64,000 nt of DNA from an uncultured Lachnospiraceae bacterium (GTDB taxonomy: Bacteria; Bacillota; Clostridia; Lachnospirales; Lachnospiraceae). The notes below the pieces were generated by a model. That model saw only the letters and a list, made by a program, of their open reading frames with translations, did not search any database and had not been told where the DNA came from. The position numbers and the translations under genes are program-made. Location of the stretch: NCBI GenBank assembly GCA_910586315.1, contig CAJUIP010000002.1, positions 1 through 64,000 on the forward strand, read 5' to 3'. Positions 8,401-18,479 of this stretch are shown here, piece after piece. Positions within the stretch are counted from its first letter, which is position 1. The number at the start of each line of letters is the position of its first letter.

Positions 8401-11400
8401 CCGTCACATCCTCTGAGTAAAAGAAATTCCTGTAATAGGCCGTATTAATCAAAGTACCTTTTTTGGCGTCCCAGTAGCTGGTTGCGTTTTCCTTGATATA
8501 CAGACCTCCCTTGGCCTTGGTGCCATAATAGAAATCAAGCTCCTTCAGATTTTCCGTTGTAACCAGGTATGCCTCCCTGTACTGGCTTTCCGAGGTACCA
8601 GAATCCTCATACGTCCATGTCGGAAAAGCGCCTAATGCTCCAGGCTGACTGCGTATTGGCTGAGCCCCGGCCTCAGTCCCGTACATGAGATTCTCATAAA
8701 CCCGAAGATAAGCGATTCCGCCATCTCCCGATGTCTGTACGGCCTTATCATTCTGGGCCAGGATTCCCATGGAACCCGTGGACGACGTTACGGATGTCTG
8801 GGCCAGGATAATTCTCTCGAAATAATCCTTATGCAGCATCTCCCGATATCCGCTGGTTTCATCCGCTATCTGAGAACCATCCTCAGGATCCACCGGTCTT
8901 TCCCCTGGTGTGAAGTATCCGGTCAGGCCGCCAACGGCTGCGTTTCCTTCCACACTTCCGCTGAGGATCATCCTCTGCAGCTTTGTTACAGGATACCGAA
9001 GCAAATTAGCACCCTTTAAAGACTGGTCGTATCCAATGAGTTCCCCTGCTAAGCCTCCGGCATAGTTTCCATCCACCTTAACCGTAGCTCCGATATGCAG
9101 ATCATGGGATTCCCCACCGCCAAACCTGCCGAAACCGCCGCCGCCGTACTGGGATGCCTTCACCTCCACAGAATCGTCTACGACGCTGTTATAGTAACGC
9201 GCACCATGGGATTCACCAACCAGGCCTCCGGCAAATCTCGTACCTCTTCCATTGCCCGTTTTCCATTGAGGCGTATAGCGGTCCGGATTATCCGGATTCT
9301 TTTCTGTCTCCGGATACTCCTTTGTGGTTCTTCCGATTTTACAGTTCGTTACAATGGCATTATAGAGGTAATGATCTCCTGTTTCCGCATCCTTCATGCC
9401 AAAGACGCCTCCGGCATACTCTTCCGCGTAAATGGCGCAATCCCGGATAATAACACTACCTGTACTAGCCGTATGTCTTCCTGCAAGGCCCCCGGCATAG
9501 GAGCCGGCCCGGATATTGCACCCGGTCACAACGGAACTGGAGCATCCATGGCCCGTAAGGGTAGAGACACCGCCGGCATACATGCCATCCGCCGTAATAT
9601 CACAGCCGATCACCGTCATACCATCTCCTCCACCGTTTCCGCAGTAGCCGCCGGCACACTGAACTGTGGCGTGGACCGTATTTTCCTTTGAATAACCGTA
9701 TCGGGTATAGGAGTATCCCATAACGCCGCCGACATACACTCTTCCTTCCACATCGCACCCAACGGCGCTGTTTAAATAGACTTTATCCTCTCCTTCCACC
9801 TGAATTTCCTGATAATTCGCCGCTGTGTAGTGCAGATACTGAGATGCATACGCGTTTATATACCCGCCAACGGATCCTACGTAAGTGTTTCCCTTCACCT
9901 GTATTTTTTCTGCATAACCAAATTTCAGTCCCGGCTCATAGGCATATCCGACAATACCTCCCGTATGGCTGCCATAGTTTCCGTCAGGGTTCGTATTGCC
10001 CACAATGGAATAGGTCCATGCGCCATTCTTTTCCGTACCTGCGGCGCTGATGTGTTCCATGGCGCCCTTGGACATGGCGGCAATTCCGCCGATATAAGAG
10101 GCGGTACGCCTGATATTGGTTGTTTTGCTGGAGCTTATTACAATATCACGGCCCCGCACATATTCCATCGAATTATCCATATTGGTGACAAATCCAATAT
10201 AGCTTGTGGCATCGCCGTAGTCGATCTTTAAATCGACCACATCCACATAGGAAACAGCCCCTGTCTGCTGTCGGATGATTCCAATATAACTTCCCGACGG
10301 CCCATTGGTCCAGGAAATATTCTGGAATTTCAGATACCGCATTTCGCTTCGCAGCTCATAAATCCAGCTTACGTTGGAAATCTTCTCTTCTTTGAACGTT
10401 ACATTGGCAATAGCCGCGTAGGCATCGTCCTCTCCAGGTGTCTTAAGAAGATATTCTCTGCGCTGCGCCTCATTCAAGCCGGAATAGTCCACATGGTTTA
10501 AATTTCCTTCCAGACGGTTAATTTTAAGTCCTGTTCTCAGCTCGGAAGAATCAATTCCTGTGAAATCCAGATTCTTCATGATCAGGAAATTCTCATACCG
10601 ATCTCCGGCAATGGCCATGGCGCCCTGCCAGCTGTTGACATCCACATCCCCCGTTCCCAGCCCATGATTCTGCTGTGCACGGTAAATGTGGTAGTAAAGG
10701 GGCGTCGGTTCCGCCTGGATACTTCCGTTCTTTCTTTCAAAGAAATCCAGCTTCATTCCGACTTTTCCGTCTTCCGTATTCAGAACCACCCGGTAACTGT
10801 CCAGATACTTCTCGGCAGTAATCCCCTGGAAGGTCAAAATACAGGTTCCGTTTGAAAATGTGACCACCGGCGCCTTGATCCGTCCGTTTTCCTTTGCAAA
10901 CTGCATATTTTCAATAGAAAGCCTCTCGTAATGTTCTCCGAAGTACCGGCTGTAATTCTTATTATAGGAAGCCAGATCCTTCAAATCCTCATACGTAAGC
11001 CTCAGTTCTACGGACAGCTGATACTGGAACGTTTCTTTCCCCGGAGTCCTGTCCTCCGTTCCTTCCGCAATTCCCTTTGCCGTAAACTCGATTCCGCCTG
11101 TGGAAATGCTGATTCCGTTTTCGTAATCCTGTTCCGGAAGCAGCCCGGTTCCTTCTATATTATAGAGATAAGGAAGATAACCGTTTTCCACCTGACTGTA
11201 ATCAAAAGCTTCTCCGATATTCGCCGTATTCCAGTAATACCGTTCTAACTTAAGCTCCTCGTCCGTCAAAAGGCCCTGAGCGTCCATGACATCCGCAAGA
11301 ATCTCGGAATTAATCTTCTGGTTGGCCGCCGCATAGCAGCGCATCAAAGTACGGCTGTTTCCAAGAAAGCCTCCGTTGATCCGCCCGTATCCGTCCGAAG

Positions 11401-14400
11401 CCGTGGTGAACACTTCTCCAATGGTAAGGATCTGGTTGAGAGTAGCGGACGTATCCATAATACCTGCGGCGCCGCCCACATAAGGAGCCGTGGCGCTTAT
11501 GTTCACCTTGGACCAGCACCCTAAAATCGTTCCGTTTAAGTAGCCCCCGAGCCCTCCGGTCCTGGAAAATCCTGAATCGATTGAGCCCTGTGCATAACAG
11601 CTTCGGATCGTATTGCCATATGGCACATACCCCCCAAGACCTCCGATTCCTTCCGCCGTCTGCCCGTCTTTGATATTGATCTCCAGTTTCCTTGCCAGGC
11701 AGTTCTGGATTCTCGTATAGGACAGATCCCCGGCCAGACCTCCGACCCGCATGTTTCGTCCGTCCGTATCGCTTTCCATGACCAGTCCGGCCACGACACA
11801 GTTCTCCATAACAGCCCTTGCGGCTCTTCCCGCAAGTCCGCCTGCCATCTGGTAGATTCCCCGGATCTCGGAATTTTTAATGACGATATCCTTAAATCTC
11901 GTGTTTCCGGAAGTCTGTCCGACCAGTCCGGCATAGCTGGAATTCGCCGCCGAATTGTCAATTTTCATTCCATCCACAACCAGATCCTTTATGCTCCCGC
12001 CTTCCATTCTGGGAATCAGATAGGGATACTGGGTAAATTCAAAGTTCTTAAGACTGTGTCCGCGGCCGTCCAGGCTTCCCTTAAACGTGGAAGAGAAATT
12101 CATGGCCTCGGCAGCCTTCTTCTTCTCTGTGGGTAAAAATTCTGCATAATCAATATCGCTGGTCAGACGGTACTGGCTGTTGGGATTATCAAACGCGATG
12201 CACCAGTTCTCCTGATTCACTTCCTTTGAGAAAGCCACAACAATCTCACGTCCGGCAACGTCCGACGTATACGTATCGTAACTAAACTGCGTCATGGCAT
12301 AGCTGTCGCTGTAAATATTGTTGGGACGCAGCTTCACCTTCACCCGGTAGAATCCGTTGTCCATATACTGTTCAAATGCGGTTCCAGACTGGGGCTCCAC
12401 ATAAAGGCCGTCAACCCGGATGCTGTTTATGGTCCTCTCCAGGGGATTTGTGAAGGTCAGCGTTGCAAGTGCAAAATCCTCCGGCGCTTCTGCTCCGTCC
12501 TCCATGATATCTCCCCGTTCATACTGCTGGTCAATGACCGCGGACAGGAATTTAATACTGTTATCCACGCCCACAGAAGATAAGGGAACCCGGTACTGCT
12601 GCTTCATCATCTCATCGGGCATCTGAACCCGCGGGAAGAATCCGTCTCCCACATCCTCCATCCAGAAGGCATCCGCGTGGTTTACCGTTCTTTCGTAGAA
12701 GGAGGGATCCCGAAGCAGCATGGTATCCGTGGCCCGCTCCTGCCGTCCTTTCATGTTATATTTAAACGTGTAGGTTGACGGATAGGAACTGAAAAAGTAG
12801 TTGTTTTCAATGTCAGTGGAACTGGCGGAAACAGCTCCGCCAACGGCAGGGCCATACTCCAGATACGGCTCCACCTCCTTCACATGGTCGCTGTTCCAGA
12901 CAGTCCGCATCAGTTCGCCCACCACAAAGCAGTTCCGGATGCTTCCCTTTCCTCCGCACAGGATTCCGTTGGTTGACATGGTCCCCGTTTCGCCGTAACG
13001 CTCTACCGCCAGGTTTCCAACCACATATACGTTTTCCAGGGTGCCGGAACCGTGGGATACCACCAGTCCCGTATTTTCGTTTCCAATGGCTTTGGAACCG
13101 CCATACACGCCGGTGGTCACATTGATGGAGCCCGGACAGTACACATAACCGTTTCGGATTTCGCCATCATTCGACATCACCAGGCCGCCAAAGTAGTTCC
13201 CCACATAATTGGTGGAATTGGAGGAAAAATTCAGATTAAAGTTTTCAATAACGCCCCTGTTTGAATATACCAGGCCAGGGCAGCGCTCTTTCCGGTAGGT
13301 TCCCTGACCCAGGTTAAAATTCACCACCACATTCTGGATGGTTCCCCGGTTCATGTATGCCAGACCGTAGGCATATGTAATGGGCCGCTTATTCTCAAGA
13401 GCATCCAGCACATAATCCAATACCAGATTCTTCACCGTACCGCTGCTTCCGATGGTATGGAGCCCATATGTGCCTATCGTATGCTTTGCATACAGAGTAT
13501 ACCCCTGGAAATCCAGAGTTCCCTCAAAGGGCACTGTCTCCGAAAAATAATACCTTTCATTATCTCTCAGATAGATATCATTGACCACAAGAAAATCCCC
13601 GCTGGGGTACCGCATCAGCTTTGCTAACTCCGTGCGGTCGTGAATGACCTCCATAACCCGGTTGGTCTTAAAGTTAATTTCATCCAGCGTGATCTCCTCG
13701 CCCCGGTATTTAACATACAACCGCAATTCAAAGGCCCTGTTGGCCTCTCCCACAAAGGAAACCAGCGTCGTCAGATTCTCCGTAACCGTCATTTCCCCTG
13801 ACTCCGTCCGTTTCAGATACAGCTGATCCCGGACCTCCTTCGGAATCGGGTTCGCATCGCCCTCCAGGAGGACTCCATTTTCCCTCACATCCAGATAGAC
13901 CCTGTTTTCATCTCTCAGGATCAGGTTGTTCATAGGATCCGATACCGTAAGGGTAACAGAGTTTGCGAATCTGGAAAGATCTTTGGATTCCAGCCAGTCC
14001 AGCTTATCAACCTCCAGCTTATAGAGGACCGCCTCCTTCAGCGCGGTACGCTGGCTGCTGATGCTTCCTTTAAAGGTCATGGACACCGCGTTCGCCGGAA
14101 CATCAAAGCTCAGTCCTATGCGCTCTCCCCAATTCAGGCTCTCAATCAGATTATTAGAGCCGTCCCGGAATTCCACCGTATAGTTTCCGTACCCCTGGGC
14201 GATGGCATACCGTTCTCCCGATCTTACCGCATATGTCTGATCCAGACTCCCCATTTTACTTTCCGCCTCAGCCTTTGTCAGATAAAAACAGCTGGCTGTG
14301 GCGTAAGTGGGAATGCTGTTCGTATGGCCCGCCATGGCAAACCGCATATGGGAAACCCCTTCCGGAATGACAATCGCCGTGGCGTCCCCGTTAATCGTAA

Positions 14401-17400
14401 ACCGGTTAACCGTATGTGCCGGAGCACTGGGAAGGTTCCCCGTTTTTTTCCAGTCATGCGTATTGACATTGGCAATCTTGCCGTCCGTTCCGTAAAAGCA
14501 GGCATAGGAGGCATCTTTTGGGTTGCTTCTCTGACCCGTAATGTAATAAACGTCTCCCGGATTTACCTGGATCATCGGGCTGGTCATCCAGTTGCTCAGT
14601 GATGGAATATCCTTATCGACGAGCGTTCCGTCCGTACCCATAAGGCCGGTAGCAAAGCCGCTGGCGTTATAAAGGCTGTACTCGCTTTTTAGCTCAACGG
14701 CATCCTCGTCTCCGCTCTTATTCTGCAGCGGATAATTAATACTTTCAAAGATCAGCCGCCCGGACAGTCCGTCGCCCGCCCGGAAAACATACGGTTCCAT
14801 CAGTGCTTCTGACCGCATCACAAATTCACCCGCCGTATCTCTGCGGATCACATCACCGGAAATGGAAATTTGATAGTTCTTTCCCTCGGTCAGGTTTTTG
14901 TAGATCAGCTCATCCACATAGCCGCCCGGCCTGGCCTCATAATCCAGCGTCAGTCCGGTCGTTTCCACTCCCACCAGGGCGGCGGAAATGTTGCCGCCTG
15001 TGATGGCATGGTCCTCGTCATGGAAACTCAGATGGTAAAGCTTAATATAATCCGATACCAGAATCACATCGTCATAATCCACATAAGGCATCTTTTTAAG
15101 GGTCGAGAACGTGAGCCTCTTATAGTAGGCGCTTCGTCCCGTAATGTCATGGATCTCACCGCCCTGGGCCGCATAGGTCGCCGTATTGAACTGGTATCCG
15201 TTGTTGGATTCCAACGTTCCGTCTTCCCAGTAGAATACCAGCTTTGCCTTATTTGCCGGGGTTGCAAATACCTCCCACATAGTCTTTTGGCCCGTAAAAT
15301 CCTCGGCCTCCACATAGACCTCCGGCAGATAGCCGTCCTTCATGGAAGATGCGGAATCCTTAAAGAAAACATTCTTATCCACCGGGAACTGCTGTCTCTC
15401 TCCGCTGTCCGTTCCCACAATCTCAAGCTTCTCGGACTCCATGGTCTTCCTGTTTAACGTTCCCTTAAGGAGATACTTTTTCGTTTTCGTATCCAGTACA
15501 TCAAAATCCACATGGTCCATATAGAGGTCCACCAGCTCCCAGCTGGTCTGTGTATAATCTATGGACATGCTGAGTTTCTGGGCCGTGGCGCTCTCATATG
15601 GCGACAGCTCATCCTTCCAGTCTCCGTTAGGCCATACGTTTGTCTTCACATGGCTGTTTACCAGATTATAGGATACCCGCCCATAGCTTCCCATGCTGAT
15701 GGTGGAGAAACGCTGGCTTCCAATGAGCCGGTTAACATACGTTGGCTGATTGTCGTTTAAATTATAATCACCGTAAATGTTAACCTGGTAAATATGGCCG
15801 GCAGTAAGTCCCTGTATCTCATATCTGGACACTTCACCCTGAAGATTATCTTTCTCAATGGCAAGACGCTTTACCTTATTGCCGTCCTTATCCGTAAACT
15901 CAATTGGTGCTTTTGTCGGGTCGCCCTCCCGGAGCACTTCCAGATAATAGGTATCTTCATATCCTGCAATGGCCTTATTGGGGTCGGTAAAGGCCAGCTC
16001 ATAAGCCACACGGTCAATGCTCTTCTTCCCGTCGGTCCACCCTTTCTGATTTAAGGCGACCTTTGGAACTACCCTGGCCGTTCTGGTAGCGCCTGTCGGC
16101 GTATAGTAATTTTCCAGCTTCTCACAGCAGTTTAAGCTTCTGTTTTCCTCCTGGTTTACCGTATTATCCATGTACCCTTCCACCACTCTGGTGAATTTGT
16201 TTCCAAAAGGATCCAGAAGGTCAATGGTATATGCATATTCCGTATCAGAGGGCAGGTAGATCTGCTTGGTATCCGATACCCACACAGGACGCTCGGCCTC
16301 ATTCTTTTTATAGAAGTAATTCCTCTTTGCATCGGCAAGCCCCATCTGGAGGGTATATGTATTCCCCTTGCTGCTGCCGCTTGTGGCCACAAGGTTAAGC
16401 CGGATCTTGCTGATTTTATTTACCACATTGGCATTGGGACCGCTGACGGCCATCTCAAAAAGCTGCATCTGGTTGGGAAGATATGTCATATCCGCCGCTG
16501 ACGACTTGAATTCCACATAAAGATCATCCACATAATCCAGGCTCAGAGTTTTAAAACGGTTTTCAAACCCTTCGTAAAAAACCAGATGCTCTGTCTTTCC
16601 GTCCTTCGTGTAATACAAAAGGCCTCTGGCATACATCATCGTGTTGGGCGGCAGATTATCAATCACAACATCTCCGTCCCCGCGAAATGTCTTTCTGTAC
16701 ATCAGCTGGTAATCACTCTGCTTATCAGAATCCGGCTTCGGAGAGCCGTCATCATTCTCCGGCTGCCAGTAAAGCTCAATAACGACACGCTTCGCCACAA
16801 AGGCCGGGTCTTCGATTTCCAGTCTGGTAGTTACATTATATACGTCTGTTTTAAAAGTACCCAAAAAAGCCGACGGGTACTTAAAGGGCACCTGGACGCC
16901 TCCGCTTCCAGTTCCCGTTCCGCCGCTTCCCGATTCGGATTCTCCCTCTGTAGGTTCCGCATAATCGCCGGATTCCGTCTCACTAGGTTCTGCTGCTCCG
17001 CCGCTTTCCGTGCTACCCTCGGAGCCGCCCGTTCCGGAGCCACCACTTCCGGTATTTCCGCTCCCAGTGCTTCCGTCCCCGGTGCTCCCACTGCCTGAGC
17101 CTCCGTTTCCGGTACTTCCGCTTCCTGAACCGCCATTTCCCGAACTTCCGCTTCCCGAGCCGCTGCTTCCGTTGCTTCCACTCCCCGAGCCTCCGTTTCC
17201 GGTGCTTCCGCTTCCCGAGCCACCACTTCCCGAACTTCCGCTTCCCGAGCCGCTGCTTCCGTTGCTTCCACTCCCGGAACCGCCGCTTCCAGAACCACTG
17301 CTTCCGCTCCCCGAGCCTCCGTTTCCAGAGCCTTTGTCACCAGAATCGCCCCAGCCGGAGCCTCCATCGCCGGAACCATCATCGGAATCTCCCCAGCCAA

Positions 17401-18469
17401 AGTCTCCGCCCCCGAAACCATCATCGGAATCTCCCCAGCCAAAGCCGCCGCCGAAATCTTCATCGGAATTGCTCCAGCCAAAGTCGCCGCTTCCATAGCC
17501 GTCACCAGAATCCCTCCGGCCAAAGCTGTCGCTGCCGCCTTCTCTTCCAGTCCCTGTTCTTTCTCCGGCATTTTGTCCGCCATTTTCTCTGGCAGTCCGC
17601 ACGGCATCCTGGCCGTTTTGTGCAGCAGAAGTAGTGTCTGCTCCGTTTTCTCCTGCCGTTTCTTCCTCTCCGGTGTCCACCAGGCCTTCTCCGGATGCTT
17701 CCTCCCGCTCCCGGTCCACTTCCGCCAGAGTCACCGCTTCCGTTTCCTCCTGACCCTTCGGCGCGGTCTGTCTTGACTTTCTGGTAACGCCAAGAAGCTC
17801 CAGGAGCTGCTCATAGCTGTAAGTTTCCCCGCCGATGGTAACTTTGGTAAGTTTCGTTGTCGGTAACGCCGCATACTGGAGGGAATCTCCCCCCTGCATT
17901 GCGTAATAGCGCGCGCCATCCAGCCCCAGATAAAAAATACTGTTCATACGGACACGGCTGCTGCCGCCCGGATACTCAAACAGGATGCTCTGGGTATTCA
18001 TAAACAGGCCGTTATCCAGCTTCAGGAAAAGGAAGTCGTCTTCATCGGCCTGGGTTTTGTCATAGTTAAAGGTAAGACCGTCGCTGACATACATTCCCTG
18101 GAAGGGTTTCGCCTCCTGGAACTGTGTGTCTAAAAGCACCGGTCCGTCCGCCATAATCATGACGGCGTTTCCGTCATTGGCAAAGAACGGGAAATCTTTT
18201 ACAATTTTATCCTTTCCCTGCCCCACATAGAGGTCAAATCCCCTCTTGTAAACAGGCTCGTCAGCCTCCACCCTCTTTAAGGCATAGGAGCGCGATTCTG
18301 GCTCCTCTCCCTTAATCAGGTTTTTGGCCACTTCCGGGCTGTCTATCACATACACTGCTTCCTGCAGATGCGCCATGCACTTTAACTGGTACCACTGAAC
18401 AATAAACAGAGAGCACAGCACGACTGCCGCAAAGGATGCAACCTTTATAATTCCTTTTAAACCTTTCAT
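5486..18469 (-). CDS. Giant 4327-aa surface protein with GLUG repeats and membrane segments at both ends
   Basis: No known specific function. Residues 7-27 form a membrane segment with no obvious signal-peptidase site. A beta-rich N-terminal ectodomain (about 40-240) leads to a Gly/Ser repeat rod (about 313-523). Next come several beta-sandwich-like segments and long beta-helix-like regions rich in GLUG motifs (GGLAG/GGLVG followed by a short turn and CxV-type strands) at roughly 1700-1950, 2190-2420 and 2760-3190. Residues about 3800-4170 are a Gly/Asp/Glu/Thr low-complexity stalk. The protein ends with a hydrophobic helix (GLALVGAAAACMVILLGVLY) and the basic tail DKKKRMSRQE; no LPXTG is present. 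GLUG motifs are known from bacterial surface adhesins. An AGGGAGG ribosome site precedes the ATG, 10 bases after the previous stop. It is the last gene of the operon. Confidence 0.85.
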   Translation of the reverse strand: MKGLKGIIKVASFAAVVLCSLFIVQWYQLKCMAHLQEAVYVIDSPEVAKNLIKGEEPESRSYALKRVEADEPVYKRGFDLYVGQGKDKIVKDFPFFANDGNAVMIMADGPVLLDTQFQEAKPFQGMYVSDGLTFNYDKTQADEDDFLFLKLDNGLFMNTQSILFEYPGGSSRVRMNSIFYLGLDGARYYAMQGGDSLQYAALPTTKLTKVTIGGETYSYEQLLELLGVTRKSRQTAPKGQEETEAVTLAEVDREREEASGEGLVDTGEEETAGENGADTTSAAQNGQDAVRTARENGGQNAGERTGTGREGGSDSFGRRDSGDGYGSGDFGWSNSDEDFGGGFGWGDSDDGFGGGDFGWGDSDDGSGDGGSGWGDSGDKGSGNGGSGSGSSGSGSGGSGSGSNGSSGSGSGSSGSGGSGSGSTGNGGSGSGSNGSSGSGSGSSGNGGSGSGSTGNGGSGSGSTGDGSTGSGNTGSGGSGTGGSEGSTESGGAAEPSETESGDYAEPTEGESESGSGGTGTGSGGVQVPFKYPSAFLGTFKTDVYNVTTRLEIEDPAFVAKRVVIELYWQPENDDGSPKPDSDKQSDYQLMYRKTFRGDGDVVIDNLPPNTMMYARGLLYYTKDGKTEHLVFYEGFENRFKTLSLDYVDDLYVEFKSSAADMTYLPNQMQLFEMAVSGPNANVVNKISKIRLNLVATSGSSKGNTYTLQMGLADAKRNYFYKKNEAERPVWVSDTKQIYLPSDTEYAYTIDLLDPFGNKFTRVVEGYMDNTVNQEENRSLNCCEKLENYYTPTGATRTARVVPKVALNQKGWTDGKKSIDRVAYELAFTDPNKAIAGYEDTYYLEVLREGDPTKAPIEFTDKDGNKVKRLAIEKDNLQGEVSRYEIQGLTAGHIYQVNIYGDYNLNDNQPTYVNRLIGSQRFSTISMGSYGRVSYNLVNSHVKTNVWPNGDWKDELSPYESATAQKLSMSIDYTQTSWELVDLYMDHVDFDVLDTKTKKYLLKGTLNRKTMESEKLEIVGTDSGERQQFPVDKNVFFKDSASSMKDGYLPEVYVEAEDFTGQKTMWEVFATPANKAKLVFYWEDGTLESNNGYQFNTATYAAQGGEIHDITGRSAYYKRLTFSTLKKMPYVDYDDVILVSDYIKLYHLSFHDEDHAITGGNISAALVGVETTGLTLDYEARPGGYVDELIYKNLTEGKNYQISISGDVIRRDTAGEFVMRSEALMEPYVFRAGDGLSGRLIFESINYPLQNKSGDEDAVELKSEYSLYNASGFATGLMGTDGTLVDKDIPSLSNWMTSPMIQVNPGDVYYITGQRSNPKDASYACFYGTDGKIANVNTHDWKKTGNLPSAPAHTVNRFTINGDATAIVIPEGVSHMRFAMAGHTNSIPTYATASCFYLTKAEAESKMGSLDQTYAVRSGERYAIAQGYGNYTVEFRDGSNNLIESLNWGERIGLSFDVPANAVSMTFKGSISSQRTALKEAVLYKLEVDKLDWLESKDLSRFANSVTLTVSDPMNNLILRDENRVYLDVRENGVLLEGDANPIPKEVRDQLYLKRTESGEMTVTENLTTLVSFVGEANRAFELRLYVKYRGEEITLDEINFKTNRVMEVIHDRTELAKLMRYPSGDFLVVNDIYLRDNERYYFSETVPFEGTLDFQGYTLYAKHTIGTYGLHTIGSSGTVKNLVLDYVLDALENKRPITYAYGLAYMNRGTIQNVVVNFNLGQGTYRKERCPGLVYSNRGVIENFNLNFSSNSTNYVGNYFGGLVMSNDGEIRNGYVYCPGSINVTTGVYGGSKAIGNENTGLVVSHGSGTLENVYVVGNLAVERYGETGTMSTNGILCGGKGSIRNCFVVGELMRTVWNSDHVKEVEPYLEYGPAVGGAVSASSTDIENNYFFSSYPSTYTFKYNMKGRQERATDTMLLRDPSFYERTVNHADAFWMEDVGDGFFPRVQMPDEMMKQQYRVPLSSVGVDNSIKFLSAVIDQQYERGDIMEDGAEAPEDFALATLTFTNPLERTINSIRVDGLYVEPQSGTAFEQYMDNGFYRVKVKLRPNNIYSDSYAMTQFSYDTYTSDVAGREIVVAFSKEVNQENWCIAFDNPNSQYRLTSDIDYAEFLPTEKKKAAEAMNFSSTFKGSLDGRGHSLKNFEFTQYPYLIPRMEGGSIKDLVVDGMKIDNSAANSSYAGLVGQTSGNTRFKDIVIKNSEIRGIYQMAGGLAGRAARAVMENCVVAGLVMESDTDGRNMRVGGLAGDLSYTRIQNCLARKLEINIKDGQTAEGIGGLGGYVPYGNTIRSCYAQGSIDSGFSRTGGLGGYLNGTILGCWSKVNISATAPYVGGAAGIMDTSATLNQILTIGEVFTTASDGYGRINGGFLGNSRTLMRCYAAANQKINSEILADVMDAQGLLTDEELKLERYYWNTANIGEAFDYSQVENGYLPYLYNIEGTGLLPEQDYENGISISTGGIEFTAKGIAEGTEDRTPGKETFQYQLSVELRLTYEDLKDLASYNKNYSRYFGEHYERLSIENMQFAKENGRIKAPVVTFSNGTCILTFQGITAEKYLDSYRVVLNTEDGKVGMKLDFFERKNGSIQAEPTPLYYHIYRAQQNHGLGTGDVDVNSWQGAMAIAGDRYENFLIMKNLDFTGIDSSELRTGLKINRLEGNLNHVDYSGLNEAQRREYLLKTPGEDDAYAAIANVTFKEEKISNVSWIYELRSEMRYLKFQNISWTNGPSGSYIGIIRQQTGAVSYVDVVDLKIDYGDATSYIGFVTNMDNSMEYVRGRDIVISSSKTTNIRRTASYIGGIAAMSKGAMEHISAAGTEKNGAWTYSIVGNTNPDGNYGSHTGGIVGYAYEPGLKFGYAEKIQVKGNTYVGSVGGYINAYASQYLHYTAANYQEIQVEGEDKVYLNSAVGCDVEGRVYVGGVMGYSYTRYGYSKENTVHATVQCAGGYCGNGGGDGMTVIGCDITADGMYAGGVSTLTGHGCSSSVVTGCNIRAGSYAGGLAGRHTASTGSVIIRDCAIYAEEYAGGVFGMKDAETGDHYLYNAIVTNCKIGRTTKEYPETEKNPDNPDRYTPQWKTGNGRGTRFAGGLVGESHGARYYNSVVDDSVEVKASQYGGGGFGRFGGGESHDLHIGATVKVDGNYAGGLAGELIGYDQSLKGANLLRYPVTKLQRMILSGSVEGNAAVGGLTGYFTPGERPVDPEDGSQIADETSGYREMLHKDYFERIILAQTSVTSSTGSMGILAQNDKAVQTSGDGGIAYLRVYENLMYGTEAGAQPIRSQPGALGAFPTWTYEDSGTSESQYREAYLVTTENLKELDFYYGTKAKGGLYIKENATSYWDAKKGTLINTAYYRNFFYSEDVTDKGVFPYVSNSGTAALAGAWLGEESPVQDGIPIPDGTSGASLLSLGNLSDSLDQVSIYASGAGTINLEFPADVADLGADVIETRELAKEEPEILEGILLPKVQFEILGSDGMLMEQTEIARQTYTIPYDFTSTLTIRVTLGENSRSFAVTGDAVRHTVMTWKDHCYYIRKDGIYCDNGAYSGDGSMANVQKVLSGSFIHLYQGEALDGDGAVYRVTSGAQTDTLEPETLFKTSEETVPAYRTDYSGEEVLSYRTYSMADHGETRSDYRLFAKNGKLFGMDPELDQPYGQGFQSFLADYYSTSQGSAEYLSIVTENRVLEDRKTAIRWPKDENQKDILDNFQILEIGDNLYADEPYVIIRYCDNTTAAFNYLTGTLLFKDDSEKEALGFVDYASLWASGKKVALKTMNAYNSAAGLVDSLVKNPIDDNQVIGFIKKTDAPENPADSNGNKLDVAIDGDNKAGGSNSTGGSGTTGGSGGSDQSTEKDGALTENGAKGPESGADGSSQDGASGKPFDGNEGEADEGGGKADADNTGTGSGQGSDTEKAGTGSGQGSEAEKTGNEKDRDENADGTETDRNGTGQNDGAGNGQDADAEKTENGEKQGSGQKSSDGVTDENTGAEDEAESGETGDSQDADGTGSYEDDRDADEAGAAGQPENSRDGTGSGAARDGAKAKSENRPAGDDQTADGTGAFGRPENGRNETGNQTAGDGQTADGAKAKAGNGATENGQAADGTKAEAGSATTEDGKNVDGTEAGSGNGGIRNDRNTDSRNQAAESGADRNNRTDVSDRADRAEGTGDGGSHKGGTAHVDGSALISNLEGEDVGASKVNTAGGADGEGAASGGIKAADSAKNSGSAAGSSGTGGPDEAKAVLPSLTSDRAYVTMLTADAGGYEVFRAEDLLTTSGESLLSENRKMEIMEENGIRQNAINLEAMKVSAETNRTGLALVGAAAACMVILLGVLYDKKKRMSRQE
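5950..7080 (-). repeat. Low-complexity stalk-encoding tract in the giant protein gene
   Basis: About 1.1 kb of degenerate short repeats encodes Gly, Asp, Glu, Thr, Asn and Ala-rich sequence with recurring units such as DGTGA/ENG and AGNGQ. It lies just before the C-terminal membrane helix, so it probably spans the cell wall. Long open frames on the other strand are by-products of the biased composition. Confidence 0.7.
16900..17530 (-). repeat. Gly/Ser repeat tract in the giant protein gene
   Basis: Imperfect tandem units of 6-12 bases encode GSGSGSSGSGG-type sequence, residues about 313-523, preceded by repeats of the form GGGFGWGDSDD. Units are multiples of three, so slippage would change length and keep the frame. 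Confidence 0.75.
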
Positions 18470-18479
18470 TTTGTCCTCC

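Noticed and set aside
17010..17498. Open plus-strand frame encoding a Pro/Leu/Glu-rich protein
   Set aside because: It is the antisense image of the Gly/Ser repeat tract of the giant protein; no ribosome site and no family resemblance.
16900..17530. Regularly spaced repeats that might be taken for a CRISPR array
   Set aside because: Units are 6-12 bases, contiguous and in frame in a Gly/Ser tract; there are no spacers. I found no CRISPR array in the window.
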